NCBI GenBank assembly: GCA_012861695.1
Contig: JAAOOA010000060.1
Coordinates: 4,983,683-5,047,682 of the forward strand
Source: Trematomus loennbergii
Taxonomy: Eukaryota; Chordata; Actinopteri; Perciformes; Nototheniidae
Length of the DNA stretch: 64,000 nucleotides
Direction of reading: 5' to 3'
Of this stretch, positions 33,115 to 44,270 are shown piece after piece (the first letter of the stretch is position 1; each line of letters starts with the position of its first letter). The notes under the pieces are model-generated. The model saw only the letters and a program-made list of their open reading frames with translations. It searched no databases and was not told the DNA's origin. The position numbers and the translations under genes were made by a program.

Positions 33115-34286
33115 CCTGTTAAGCCCGAGAGACCCCGGTACTGGGGCACTGCCGCAACATCTTGCAGGAAACAGTGTCTGAGGGCATGTTCATTTAATAA
33201 ACTATGAATGTTTTATATCCATGTAACGGGAAGAAACTCATCTAACTGATCATTTTTATTTATTTTTCAAAATAAAACCCACAATGCTAACGCTGAGCCT
33301 CTGAATTAGCAACGAGCGAAAAATGCTAACAGATTACTGCACTGAAATTCACTCACAAACCTTATTATTTATCTTTTCTGCACATCCATGACATCGTTTC
33401 ACATCGTGAGATGACACAGAATCGAAGGGTACCCTCATTATCACTCAATTATACGAAATCGCGACTTTATAAACAAAAACAGACATCAAAACATGTGGCG
33501 CTAGGTAGCTAAAAACGCTAACATGGTTTACCTGTGTCGTAGTCTGGTCAAACGTGGTCTTCAATGGCATTACAACGATAACAACGCTGCTGAAGTTAAT
33601 CCATAGGTTAATCCAATGTGTCTGTGTCCCTTTGAAATGATTTCTGATAATCCATGAGCAATACAACTGCTTTTCCGTTTCTAGATGTCAGAGCTAGAGT
33701 GTAGGTTTGCTCTGATGCAAAACTACATGCGCGAAGCCCCCACCTTTTTGTTGTGCCATGTTAGTGAGAGGGGAGATTCCACTTCTATTCTATTGGCTCT
33801 AACGGTCATAAAGAGATGTCAATCACTAAAATCGACCAATGGGTTCCAGAGAAACGGTAAAACCCCCATTTCCACCCAAATCACCTCAGAGGTGGAGTTT
33901 ATTTGGCTAAACCTCTCTAAAAAGGTCAAATGTCACTTGTTTTGCATCTATCTTGATACAGGGTACTTATTATATGTTGTACTTTGGATTCCTAAAGCTT
34001 TTAGTCTACCTTACCATCATCCAAGGGTAGTTTTCACTATAAGTAAAAAAAAAATGTGGACGGACACTATAATTTATTTATTTTTTACTATGTTCAATCT
34101 GAATTTTCTTTAAAAAAAAAACATCTATATTGTTCTGACTCTTCTACATCCAACTCACAGGTTTATCATTACTTTGAGGAAAAAGATTATTAATTTAACC
34201 CTTTTATAAGGGAAGATATGGTCATTTGTTCAGGGAATGTCATTTTCGAGCCTGAGACCTGAAAAACAGGCTCAGGGCTAAACAGG
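33115..34286. mobile_element. piggyBac-type MITE (1172 bp)
   Basis: Ends CCTGTTAAGCCCGAG and CTCAGGGCTAAACAGG, with TTAA at 33111-33114 and 34287-34290. Removing it rejoins the tandem repeat as CTTCTTAAGATG, identical to neighbouring units. The 142-residue frame inside (33685-34113) has no transposase motif. A partial second copy is at 59542-59886. Confidence 0.88.
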
Positions 34287-34490
34287 TTAAGATGTTTTTG
34301 ATAACCTTCTTAAGATGTTTTTGATAACCTTCTTAAGATGTTTTTGATAACATTGTTAGAACATTATGTCCTACTGTTCTTAAAACGTTTTCAGCGGGAC
34401 GTTTTATTTTGGTTCCCAGAATGTTCTTCTGAAAGGTAGGATAACGTTCTCTAAAAACATTCTTAACATTTTTGGTGATAACTTTCTTAA

Positions 34491-35509
34491 GATGTATGAG
34501 CACATTGAGACAATGAATAGGACGTATAAAAACGAATTTATGCATGCCAATATTCACTCACATGCACTTATAATCACACTAAGGTATGTAGGCCCACAGT
34601 ATTCATAATATCATATGTGTAAAATATCCGAAAATAATCACACTTTTTTCTGACTATAAAGGTTGTGTCTCGTATGTAGGTTCTAACTGTTTGATAAGCT
34701 ATCTGGTCGTGTGTGGTTTGTGAGGGCTGCGTATGAACAGTGTCCGCTGTTTATGCATATTGGATCAAAATCGTTATTGCACCCTTTAGATTTGAGACCG
34801 ACAGACATATAGAGGAACGGACCGACTGTCACTGCCCGTCCCTGTTAGTGTTTGTATGTGTTTGTTTCTACTGTGTGTCTCTCTCTCTGCCTGCTGGTCT
34901 GCTCAACACGGCTGGGAGCAATCTCCAATCAACCACACCTGCAACCTGCTCATCAGCCACACTATGAAAGCCTGCAGCCTGCACTCATTCCCTGCCGGAT
35001 TGTTGCCGTGAACGGTTTGTTGCGTGCCGCTCTAGCTTTTTACCAGCATATTCTTTGACAACTTTGCCTGCTTTTGCCTCACACTCATTTTATGTCTCTC
35101 CCAGGAGGAATCCAAGGCCTTCCACACTCCCAATACCAGCCAGGCCTCTCCACCCACCCTGGAACAACTGTTTCCCACTGCTGCCATAACCAACCTCCAC
35201 TCCCAGCTCCCCTTTTCTAATAAACAAATGTTACTTTCACCAGCTGATTCCGATTAATCCTTTTACGTGTTAATAGTCCAATTCCAAGAGTTAAGTAAAC
35301 TATCAAAATCATCCTAATGACCACAGTGGTCAGTCCACTTACCCAGGAATTTTGAGTTGAACAATTACAGAAATATTATGTCTTTATGTTCTAATAATGT
35401 AAACATATTTTCGTAAATTGTTACCACAGAACATTTGCATAATGTTTTAAACATAAAGCATGTTATCCTTCTCTAAAATAATAACATTCTGGCAACATAA
35501 ACAAATCTA
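34491..35509. other. Interior of fold-back element, no gene seen
   Basis: Includes an AATAAAC string near 35218. No motif-bearing frame. It may be a captured host segment or the element's own core. Confidence 0.5.
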
Positions 35510-35896
35510 ACTTGCAGCTGAAAACATTTTAAGAACAGTAGGGCATAATGTTCTAACAATGTTATCAAAAACATTTTAGGAAGGTTATCACCAAACATTT
35601 TAAGAATGTTTTTAAAGAACGTTATCCTACCTTTCAGAAGAACATGCTGGGAACCAAAAAAAAAGCTTCTGCTGAAAACGTTTTAAGAATAGGAGGGCAT
35701 AATGTTCTAACAATGTTATCAAAAACATTTTAGGAAGGTTATCACCAAACATTTTAAGAATGTTTTTAGAGAACGTTATCCTACCTTTCAGAAGAACGTT
35801 CTGGGAACCAAAAGAAAACTTCCCGCTGAAAACATTCCTAGAACAATGAATGTAACATTCTCAGAATGTTTTTAGAACCAAACATTTCTAGCTGGG
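35510..35896. repeat. Inverted tandem-repeat arm of the fold-back element
   Basis: GTTATCCTAC at 35621 and 35775 belongs to two units that are the reverse complement of the array at 32.4-33.1 kb. The arm ends at CTAGCTGGG. Confidence 0.88.
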
Positions 35897-36080
35897 TAAC
35901 CACGCAGAGGTCCGATGGATCCGATGGAGCATTGTCCTTCATAAAATCAGTGTTCTTGAAAGATGCAGACTTTTTCCTGTACCACTAATGGAAAAGAGTC
36001 TTCTAAGAACTGGCAGTAGGTTCTGGAGTTGATTTTTAGTCCATCTCCAACCCGAAAAGGTCCAACTATGATGACAATTT
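35897..36080 (-). pseudogene. Tc1-like transposase fragment, central part
   Basis: Minus-strand frame with KINSRTYCQFLEDSF, typical of the catalytic domain upstream of the DNAPS box. The next part, around the second Asp, is frameshifted. Together with 25600-26123 it forms one element split by the fold-back insertion. Confidence 0.75.
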
Positions 36081-36279
36081 ACACATTAAATCTATTGCAC
36101 GTCTGTCCGTCCGGGGAGAGGGATCCCTCCTCTGTTGCTCTCCCCTTGGTTTCTTCCATTTTCCCCCATTAACTGTGGGGTTTCTTTGGAAGTTTTTCCT
36201 TGTCCGATGCATTCATATTCTGTACAAACTGTTCCACTGAGACAAATGTCAAATGTGTGATATTGGGCTATATAAATAC
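36081..36279. repeat. Dispersed fish repeat, left part, split by hAT insertion
   Basis: Contains GTCCGTCCGGGGAGAGGGAT and GTTTTTCCTTGTCCGATG and ends at GGGCTATATAAATAC. It continues at 37708 as ATAAATACACTTTGATTGATT. Probably a LINE or SINE 3' portion; family not assigned. Confidence 0.6.
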
Positions 36280-37707
36280 CAGAGGTGGGGACTCGAGTCA
36301 CATGACTTGACTCGAGTCAGACTCGAGTCGCATATTTTTTGACTTGAGACTTGCTTGACTAACATTGATAAAAGACTTGACTTGACTTTGACTTGGTATT
36401 CATGACTTGAGACTTGACTTAAGCTTGAGACAGATGACTTGAAAGGACTTGACTGTTTAAAATTAAATATTTGCGTTTGTTTTTGTAGTGAGATATTACG
36501 TTTAGTTTTTTCGAAAAACGGGATTGGGTGATTATAGCGCAGTGCGCGCAAACCTGGCAACCCACTAGACGGCAGGAGTGTCAGTTAACATGGCAGCGGC
36601 TAGCGTTACTCCAAAAATAGTGAAGTTTGGATTCAAGGATTATGTTGTTGATGACGCTAATAAGAAGAGAACAGCGGTATGCAGGGTCTGCAGCATAAAG
36701 ATCAGTGACACGACCACCACAACATCCAACTTCATTCGTCACTACAAAAAACCCCACAGAGAAAGGTGCGTGAATGTGTTGTGTTAGCTAGAAAGCTAAC
36801 GTTAAGTTTAAGCTACGTTAGACTTGGTTTCAAATCGATTAAGCATTGCAAAGAGAAGACAAAACGGTAAATGAACACTAGAACCTCCAAGGGATTCATT
36901 TTGACTAACCCTGATACTGACGGGCTGTCAGGAGAGGGAGAGAGAGAGAGGAAAGAGATGCCTCGTTTATTTCCCCTGTGTTATTATCAGAAGTTACTGT
37001 AAACTGTTGAATAATGTGTTCATCTACTTTTAGTAGTTTGTTTAAATGTTTTAATTATGTTGTTTTTGTTTGTAGAAGTGCATCATTCCTTGATTTATTG
37101 TAAAATGAATCTGAACTTTTTGATCCGTTATGATGATAAACTGAAGCAATTTCTAAATTAACCCAATTAAGTGAGTTTTAAATCGTCCTACTTAGTTTAT
37201 AAGGAAATGATGAAGAGGAACAAATTAAATGATTTGAAAATGATATCTATGTAGGTGCTGACGCTGTTGGCGGTTCTAGTGTTAACAGAAATTTAAATTA
37301 AATATGTGTAATGGCAAATTCCATATACGATTTTCTTACCTGGAATTCTGCCTTTTTGAACAGACTTTTTGATTGAGTCCTAGCTATATTGTCTGCAGTT
37401 CTAGGGTTAATATTGATCTAATATGATTGTCCTCGGTCTAAATTAGATTTCAAATGATTAACTGTGTATTTAATGAAGATCATAGTGTGGGTTGAATCCA
37501 TTTTCATAACCACTGTCTTTTAACTGATTTAAATGCGGAAACTGGGCTTATTCATCAGAATTTTGTATGACTTGACTTGACCTGAGCAATGACTTGACTT
37601 GACTTGCTTGACTCTCACCACAGTGACTTGGGACTTGCTTGATACTTGTAGGTCAAGACTTGAGACTTGCTCATGACTTGCACATGTAGGACTTACTCCC
37701 ACCTCTG
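36280..37707. mobile_element. hAT element (1428 bp), mostly deleted inside
   Basis: Ends CAGAGGTGGG and CCCACCTCTG with an exact 8-bp duplication ATAAATAC (36272-36279, 37708-37715). Subterminal GACTTGACTTGA/CTCGAGTC repeats fit transposase binding sites. It contains a BED-finger exon but no catalytic or dimerisation domain. Confidence 0.92.
36578..36787 (+). CDS. BED zinc-finger exon of hAT transposase
   Basis: Frame from ATG 36578, or more likely 36590 (MAAASVTP). It shows VCRVCSIKI, a Thr run and SNFIRHYKKPHRER, a BED finger with two Cys and two His. A GTGCGT after HRER (about 36765) is a likely donor, so the annotated end is read-through. The rest of a hAT transposase is absent, so by itself it could only give a short DNA-binding peptide. 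Confidence 0.75.
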   Translation: MSVNMAAASVTPKIVKFGFKDYVVDDANKKRTAVCRVCSIKISDTTTTTSNFIRHYKKPHRERCVNVLC

Positions 37708-37745
37708 ATAAATACACTTTGATTGATTCATTGAACTAGCTCATC

Positions 37746-39068
37746 TTTAATACTACCAACCAGAGTACTGATCCAGCCACGGGCCCATCAATCTTCTGGT
37801 CCCTCAACTCCTGTCAGCATTTTCATTTCAACGCTGGCCTGGGTCTTTTTATGACATTTATCGACAATAAGAAATATATAGAATTACACAATCCATTCAA
37901 AACAGTTCTGGAAAATGTCATTTGGAGACACCTGTATGACCTGCGGAACATTAAAAAAAGATTGTGTGGGAGGATTTATAGCACTGAGAAACCTGTCAAA
38001 ATATGTCATAGAAAATATGTTTCAGGGGCACAGCTGCTATCAAACACCTTAGGCTGACTGCTGCCTGTACAAGAAAAAGAAGAAGAAGAAAGGATTCCTT
38101 AATAAAAAATATGTGAAACTTTTATTACTTTTGGCGCTATTTATTTATTACCAACCAATGTTAAAATGTTGACCGTATTAAATAGGTGAAATGGCGTCAT
38201 CAAATTCTCATGAAGTGCTCGTGTTTGCAGTGTTTGTAGCAACATGTGTACTCCTTGTTGAAGCATTGCTATATCATGCTATTATTGCAGATGGCACATG
38301 TCCACAATATTTCATAGATAAAGTCATACACCTTTGATTTTATTTGAAAGTTTAAGCTGTTATTTTTGTACCCTGGAGCATGTAGGTCTAGAATCTTTTT
38401 TGGGTGCACTGACACATGCCTGACAAATAGCATTTAGCCGCCAGGAGTGCAGTTTTAAGTGTCACTCATTAATTTCTCCCTGAACTATGCCTTTTTAAGC
38501 AGTCTGAGGGTGGAAAACATGGCTGACTCAATATATCTTTATGCCAAAATCTCACATATAAACTTTCTTTGCCAATATAAAGAAAAAGACTGCGCCTAAA
38601 GTTGGAAGTGTCCATGAACAACATAGCACACACACCATGTAAGAGACAGAAAGAAGAACACAATGTGGTGCTTTTCATTTGATGGCTGTTAAATCAGACT
38701 TCTAACATGTCATTACCATGTCACTTAAGAATTTATTCTGGATTAGTTTTATTCAAGATCGTTTCAGACTTGTCCAAGCATCAGATTACATCCTATCTCA
38801 CACCTCCATCACACCATCAGAACGAATGTTTCAAGCTTTAGTTTCATGTTGTTTAAGGTGTCTCTCTCTATGAGGTGGGTCCTGTTTCTGTGTCCCTTGG
38901 TAACACTTAATATCAAACTTATGTTGACTGACATTTGCTCAAGATTCAGGCTCCAGAATACGCGTTTACCAATATAGAGTAAGTATGGGTCAGTCTCATC
39001 AACATTAAAACACCGTGCTGATAATTAAATACAATTAATTGTAATTAGAAAAATGTGTTATTGCACTC
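37746..39068. other. Non-coding stretch, nothing recognised
   Basis: The 68-residue frame at 37851-38057 looks less biased than its surroundings but has no motif I know. AT-rich otherwise. Confidence 0.4.
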
Positions 39069-39296
39069 CTAAAGTGCAGAGGTGTAAGAAGTACACAGAT
39101 CTTGTACTCGAGTAAAAGTAGAAGTATCAGAGTGTAGGAATACTCTGTAAGTAAAAGTCCTGCAGTCATAATGTTACTCAAATTAAAAGAACAAAATAAG
39201 CATCAAAATATACTTAAAGTATCAAAAGTAAAAGTAGTCATTGTGCAGATTGGTCCATAATGATTGATCATTAGAGTGTTATCAAAGCTGGTAAAG

Positions 39297-39805
39297 TATG
39301 AAGGTAGATATGGTGCAAAATGTGAGAGCGTGTAAAACCTGACTTGCAGAAAAAAATCTGAGCTTGTGTGCATACATTTACACTTGTATAAAATATCCAC
39401 GTATCTGTGAACCACATTTGAAGTCACTGAAGAAAAAAAAAAGTTTTGTAGCTTGTAGAAAAAAAATGAACTTAGTGATGAAATGTTCACTTGCAGAAAA
39501 ATATATATTTTTTAAATATATTTTCCATTACAACTGCAACTTGGTTATTACAACCTCTCAAATCAGTCATTACAACTTCACGAATATGCTCTGTGGCAGT
39601 ATAAATTGACGAATCTGCGGCCTTGACTTTTGCTACACTTCTTGCGATGAATGTGTCGCAAAAGTAATTTTCACCTGTAGATGTGGGGGGAGGGAGGGGG
39701 GTTGGAGCAAAGGGGCGGAGCTATCAGAACGACGAGGCTCGGGTCAGTCACACAGTCACAGCAGTCAGGTCGAACCAGATGACTGCAGGGCTAACGGTCC
39801 GTGTC
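39297..39805. repeat. Left terminal inverted repeat
   Basis: Matches the complement of 42733-43246 with small indels, in order: TATGAAGG end, A-runs, GCATACATTTACACTTG, AAATATATTTTCCATTACAA, the GC-rich AGGAGGGGGG-like block, CGGTCCGTGTC. Confidence 0.92.
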
Positions 39806-39822
39806 GCTACCAGTCCGCTGAC

Positions 39823-40965
39823 ATGGCGCGTCAATCAACGGTAAATGTTGCCCATTACTTCCCCAGTATTACTTTGAATATTATTATTGTGATTGAGGAT
39901 TAAATCCGCTATGAAGACCACCGTTTTATATCGTGCAGTTTAGCGGCAAAATAACGTCAGTTAGCCAGCTAATGCTAGCTTTGTTGAATTTATGCTAGCT
40001 AAACAAGTAGTGGTTGTACTGTAGTCTATACAGCAGTATAGTATATAATATATATAATAATAATATATATACAATATATTATAGCCTACTGCTTTGGCAC
40101 TAACGGTTGATAACCGTTTATGAAAATAAAACCAATTGAACTGTACTGAAATAATGACAAGTTTTATAATTGTCTTGGGCTCCTGATGTGTTTTTAAAGC
40201 CTTTGTAAATTATCCATGCTATTTTCTATTTAGAACGAAGACTTCAGAATCTTAAAATCCTTGACGTTTGTATGCAATTGTGCTAAATTCAACACTGGAA
40301 TCAAGCAAATATGAATATGTTTGCATGACATTAGTTATTTATATTTTGCCATCACTTAATTATACGTTTAATACATTTAAGTCAAGCTTGATGCCTCCTC
40401 CAAACAGCATTATAACCAGACTGTACATTAAAACTAGAAGTACCAGTTCTAGATCCTTGACTTTAGACAAACAATTCAAAAGACAAAATGTATTTAAAGA
40501 CCAATCTTTATTTGAAGGTGCCTCTTAACCTGGATATTAGTTATACAGTAATAGTATTGACAATCTAAAAAAACTGAGCAACTCAACGTTCACTTTATAT
40601 TTCTTATTGTCTAAAGCATTTATTATTTTCATTTTCCCCCTCTCATATTCAGTGTGGACGGATTGAGACAGCGTGGTGTCCAGAGAGCTGCAGAGACTTC
40701 AGGGAGAAACCTCCGTGTGATGGACGTCCTGTCTGTTGGTTTGGAGAGGACTGAGGGTCTTTCCTCTGCGAGGAGGACCAGGCCTGATGGAGGAGCCCAT
40801 GCATGCTGATACCAACTGCACAGGCCTAGTCTGTCACTTTATTTGACTAAATGTGTTTACTTATACATTTAATAGGTTTACACCTTCTGTCCATATGTGC
40901 TTTTTATTTAAAACATTTTGATTAACTTTTGGTTCACATTTCAATAAATTGAATTTGTATTTGCA
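39823..40965 (+). other. Possible two-exon transcript inside the long-inverted-repeat element
   Basis: ATGGCGCGTCAATCAACG is followed by a donor-like GTAAAT at 39841. A strong pyrimidine tract and CAG precede 40653. The joined frame would be 39 residues (stop 40752-40754), with five Cys in its second exon (start CGRIETAWCP). AATAAA lies at about 40943. A second frame of the same exon is also open for about 52 codons, so coding is uncertain. It may be a captured host exon or a non-coding RNA. Confidence 0.3.
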
Positions 40966-42732
40966 CTCCTTTTGTCCATTATTCTTACTGAAAATGTTAG
41001 ATTACACATTCACATCTGACTGAAGATTGGCCCCATTTATTTGTGACGTTGCAAACTCTGCGGTACAAGGTACATGTTGTGAAGCTCATAAAGTGAGGCA
41101 AATAGAATAATCAGCTGATGGAGTGTAGATGTGGAAATAGGTGCATTCGATCAGCTGACTGTGTTTTCACAATAAAAGTAGTTTCTTAGTGAATGTCCTG
41201 TACTGGTCTTAAATCTCATAACATCAGCTTTTAATTTTCCTCTTGGATGTTCTTCTTGACCCTCAGAGAAGGAGAAAATGTTGAATCGTGTAGGCATGTC
41301 CTTTCCTAACAAAAATTACAGGAAACATAAAACATATTATTGCAGAACAAGTGTGTTATTTATGAAAGAGGTGTGTTTGTGTTTAGGGGCTGTAGATATA
41401 ATTATTTTGTAATTGTAATGTTTTATTTTATTTCAACAGTGAGCTACAAAGACAATCAGATTATGAATGAACAGTATGAAATTCATCAACATTGAAATAT
41501 TTTATTATCAAAATAATATTTAACTGTTATCAAAACTTAGTGCAACTGTAGAAGCTTGCTCTGTTGTCTCACTGAAATAATACTTTTACCACGTTTTTTA
41601 CAGACAATATTGAGAGATAAATAGCAGTTCTCACTATGTGTTAAATAGCTTTGCCTTCAATACCTTAAATTAGAAAGCTGACAAAGTCATATTGCTTGTT
41701 AACATGTAACCCTTTGCATGGAAAAACCCTCAACTTCACTGATGTGTAGGTGATCTAGTATTTAGTATTGTTTAATGGAATGTATATCAGTGTATTAAAG
41801 TCAATACTTCATTTATTTAAACCAATATCTTTCTTGATTCTTTGTACAGTATGAAAAAAGAGTATTTGTACCTGTGCTGAAGTTCACTGCTGTGAGGAGT
41901 CCAGTTCTGTCTCTCACTCTCTGGTCCAGCCTGTCTGCATCACCTGGACACTTTAAACAAACAGATATATATGTAAAGAACCATGTGTACAAACAATATA
42001 ACTTATTATCTTCTGTTGAACATGTTGGATTGTGTATTGCCGAGTCAGGGTCCTTTTTATTTTACTGTAACTTTGGAAGTTGTGTTACCAATGCTTACTG
42101 TTTATTTGATACCAATTTGGTAATGCAATTAATAAAAACAAGGTTTGGGTTCGTTCTTCAGATGACTGTGACGTTAACGTGTAAGCTCAATAATGAACTC
42201 CAGCTCAACCAACCATATTGTAATATCTAAGTAATCATCTTGAAATATGACATTAATAATTGTAATATACACACATCTTATTGTGAGGTTGATTTCACAT
42301 ACACTACTTCGACGTTAGCTTGTCTACATACTTGAGCATAGCCATTTAAATTAACCTTAGCGATGCATACAGTTCCTACCTACATAATAAAATATCTCTC
42401 TAAGTTACAAGGATGACCTTATTTTATCAACCTCAAACAGAAGCCGTTTGTTCTACAGTATTATCCCACTTAACGCTTAACACTTGTCTATTTCGTTTTA
42501 ACCTTATATATACAGTCTATGGTTTTAACTTGCAGGCTACGATTAGCATCGTTAGCACAGATGTAGCTACCACTCGCTTACACGCTAACCCAAGCCTTAA
42601 CATTCATTACGTAGCTGATTAAAATCATAAACACATAAATAAGTACTCGAATTTCACTTACCGCAAAACCGCATTCATGCACCGTCTGTTTTAACCGCAG
42701 AGCGAGTCACAATAGTCCGATATAAGCATGAA

Positions 42733-43246
42733 GACACGGACCGTTAGCCCGCAGTCATCCGGTTCGACCTGACTATGGCTGTGACTGTGTGACTGACCCG
42801 AGCCTCGTCGTTCTGATAGCTCCGCCCCTTCGCTCCAACCCCCCTCCCTCCCCCACATCTACAGGTGAAAATTACTTTTGCGACACATTCATCGCAAGAA
42901 GTGTAGCAAAAGTCAAGGCCGCAGATTCGTCGATTTATACTGCCACAGAGCAGATTCGTGAAGTTGTAATGACTGATTTGAGAGGTTGTAATAACCAAGT
43001 TGCAGTTGTAATGGAAAATATATTTAAAAAAATATATTTTTCTGCAAGTGAACATTTCATCACTAAGTTCATTTTTTTTCTACAAGCTACAAAACTTTTT
43101 TTTATTCTGTGACTTCAAATTGGTTCACAGATACGTGGATATTTTATACAAGTGTAAATGTATGCACACAAGCTCAGATTTTTTTCTGCAAGTACTCACA
43201 TCAGGTTTTACACGCTCTCGCATTTTGCACCATATCTACCTTCATA
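42733..43246. repeat. Right terminal inverted repeat
   Basis: Complement of 39297-39805, ending CCTTCATA before the TAAAG duplication. Confidence 0.92.
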
Positions 43247-43440
43247 TAAAGGTGCAGCTAGTTTTAATGACTTTGTATACTGCAGGGTAGCTTGTGAATG
43301 TTATGTCAGGTTTAAATAAAGTTATTTTTTAATGTGTTGCTTATATTTCATATTATTAATACAAATCTGTAAAGTAACTAAAGGTACAAAATAAATGTGC
43401 TGGAGTAGAAGTACAAAGTAGCATCCCTGGAAGGCCCACT

Positions 43441-43456
43441 GTTGTAATTTTACAAC
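43441..43456. repeat. Subterminal palindrome, left
   Basis: GTTGTAATTTTACAAC. Related palindromes at 43794-43809 (GTTGTAATATTACAAC) and 45504-45519 (GTTGCAATATTACAAC). Candidate transposase binding sites. Confidence 0.7.
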
Positions 43457-44270
43457 ATTATTTTAAGCTATCCTAAAAAAGTCAGTAAATGTTTAGTTTT
43501 TTTAAATACTACATTTACATAGTCAAAAGGTCCTTTTGTTCAGCCTCACAATGCTATTGGGTAGTAAATGTGTTTATAGGTCCTGCCCTCTGGCCATACT
43601 CTCACACAACTTCCGAATCTTCAAACCAGCAACATCTCTTTGTTTTATTGCACTGGATTTGTCAGATTCAAGTAAGTAAAATGCCTCAAATATTTTTTTT
43701 TGGGATTATTACAATGTCTAGATTAGAACATGTACATATTTAGTTATTGTGGAATACATTCATCAAATTAGATTTTGATCAGTTTATGTCTCTGTTGTAA
43801 TATTACAACACTGGTCAGTGTGAAATTATATCTGTAGCAATATTTTAAACTCTACTTGTATCTTATCAGTTAATTAGTTACACAAATACATTTAACTCTG
43901 GTTCTGGCAGAAACAGTTTCTGAAATGTGTTGGGACACTTGGATGTATCCCTTTTAGTATGATAATTAGCCTGTTATCATTAGCCAGACAACATTGTGTG
44001 ACTTGTTGAACTGGTTTACCTGCATGTGTCGGTGTAGGTATTCCTTTTATTATGATAATAGGCAGGATTGTGTGACTTGTTTAACTGGTTTACCTGCATG
44101 TATGTATGGAAGGGGGTGGTGCATGCATTCCTTTTAGTATGATAATAGGCTAAGCCAGACAGAATGAACACTTGTCCCACCACCCTATCTATTCCTTCAG
44201 GTAATCTATTACAATATAATAAGCATATGTGTTATTGATACATATTTATTAAGTACTTTTTCCATTTCAG

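Larger units (their letters stand above)
26124..35896. mobile_element. Fold-back DNA element with tandem-repeat arms (9.77 kb with its own insertions)
   Basis: Ends CCCAGCTAG and CTAGCTGGG are flanked by TA (26122-26123 and 35897-35898). Removing it restores the Tc1-like sequence GGCTAACCACG. Both arms consist of repeated AACGTTC, AACATTCT and GATGTTTT-type units in opposite orientation. It contains the Gypsy element 26626-32183 and the piggyBac MITE 33115-34286, leaving about 3 kb of its own sequence. TA duplication allows Tc1/mariner-like or ISL2EU-like mobilisation; no transposase was seen. Confidence 0.75.
39297..43246. mobile_element. Long-inverted-repeat DNA element (3950 bp)
   Basis: Terminal inverted repeats of about 510 bp (39297-39805 and 42733-43246) start TATGAAGGTAGATATGG. 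A 5-bp duplication TAAAG lies at 39292-39296 and 43247-43251; removing the element restores GGTAAAGGTGCAGC, as in the intact MITE at 55.28 kb. The ~2.9 kb interior has no transposase I recognise. It does hold splice- and polyA-like signals (see 39823-40965). Five-bp duplications with long repeats do not fit Kolobok, hAT, piggyBac or Tc1. Confidence 0.85.

Noticed and set aside
33685..34113. 142-codon frame inside the piggyBac MITE
   Set aside because: No transposase motif; not conserved in the copy at 59.5 kb.
42733..43246. Inverted repeat pair considered as a diverging gene pair
   Set aside because: Exact TAAAG duplication and the empty site at 55.28 kb show they are transposon ends.
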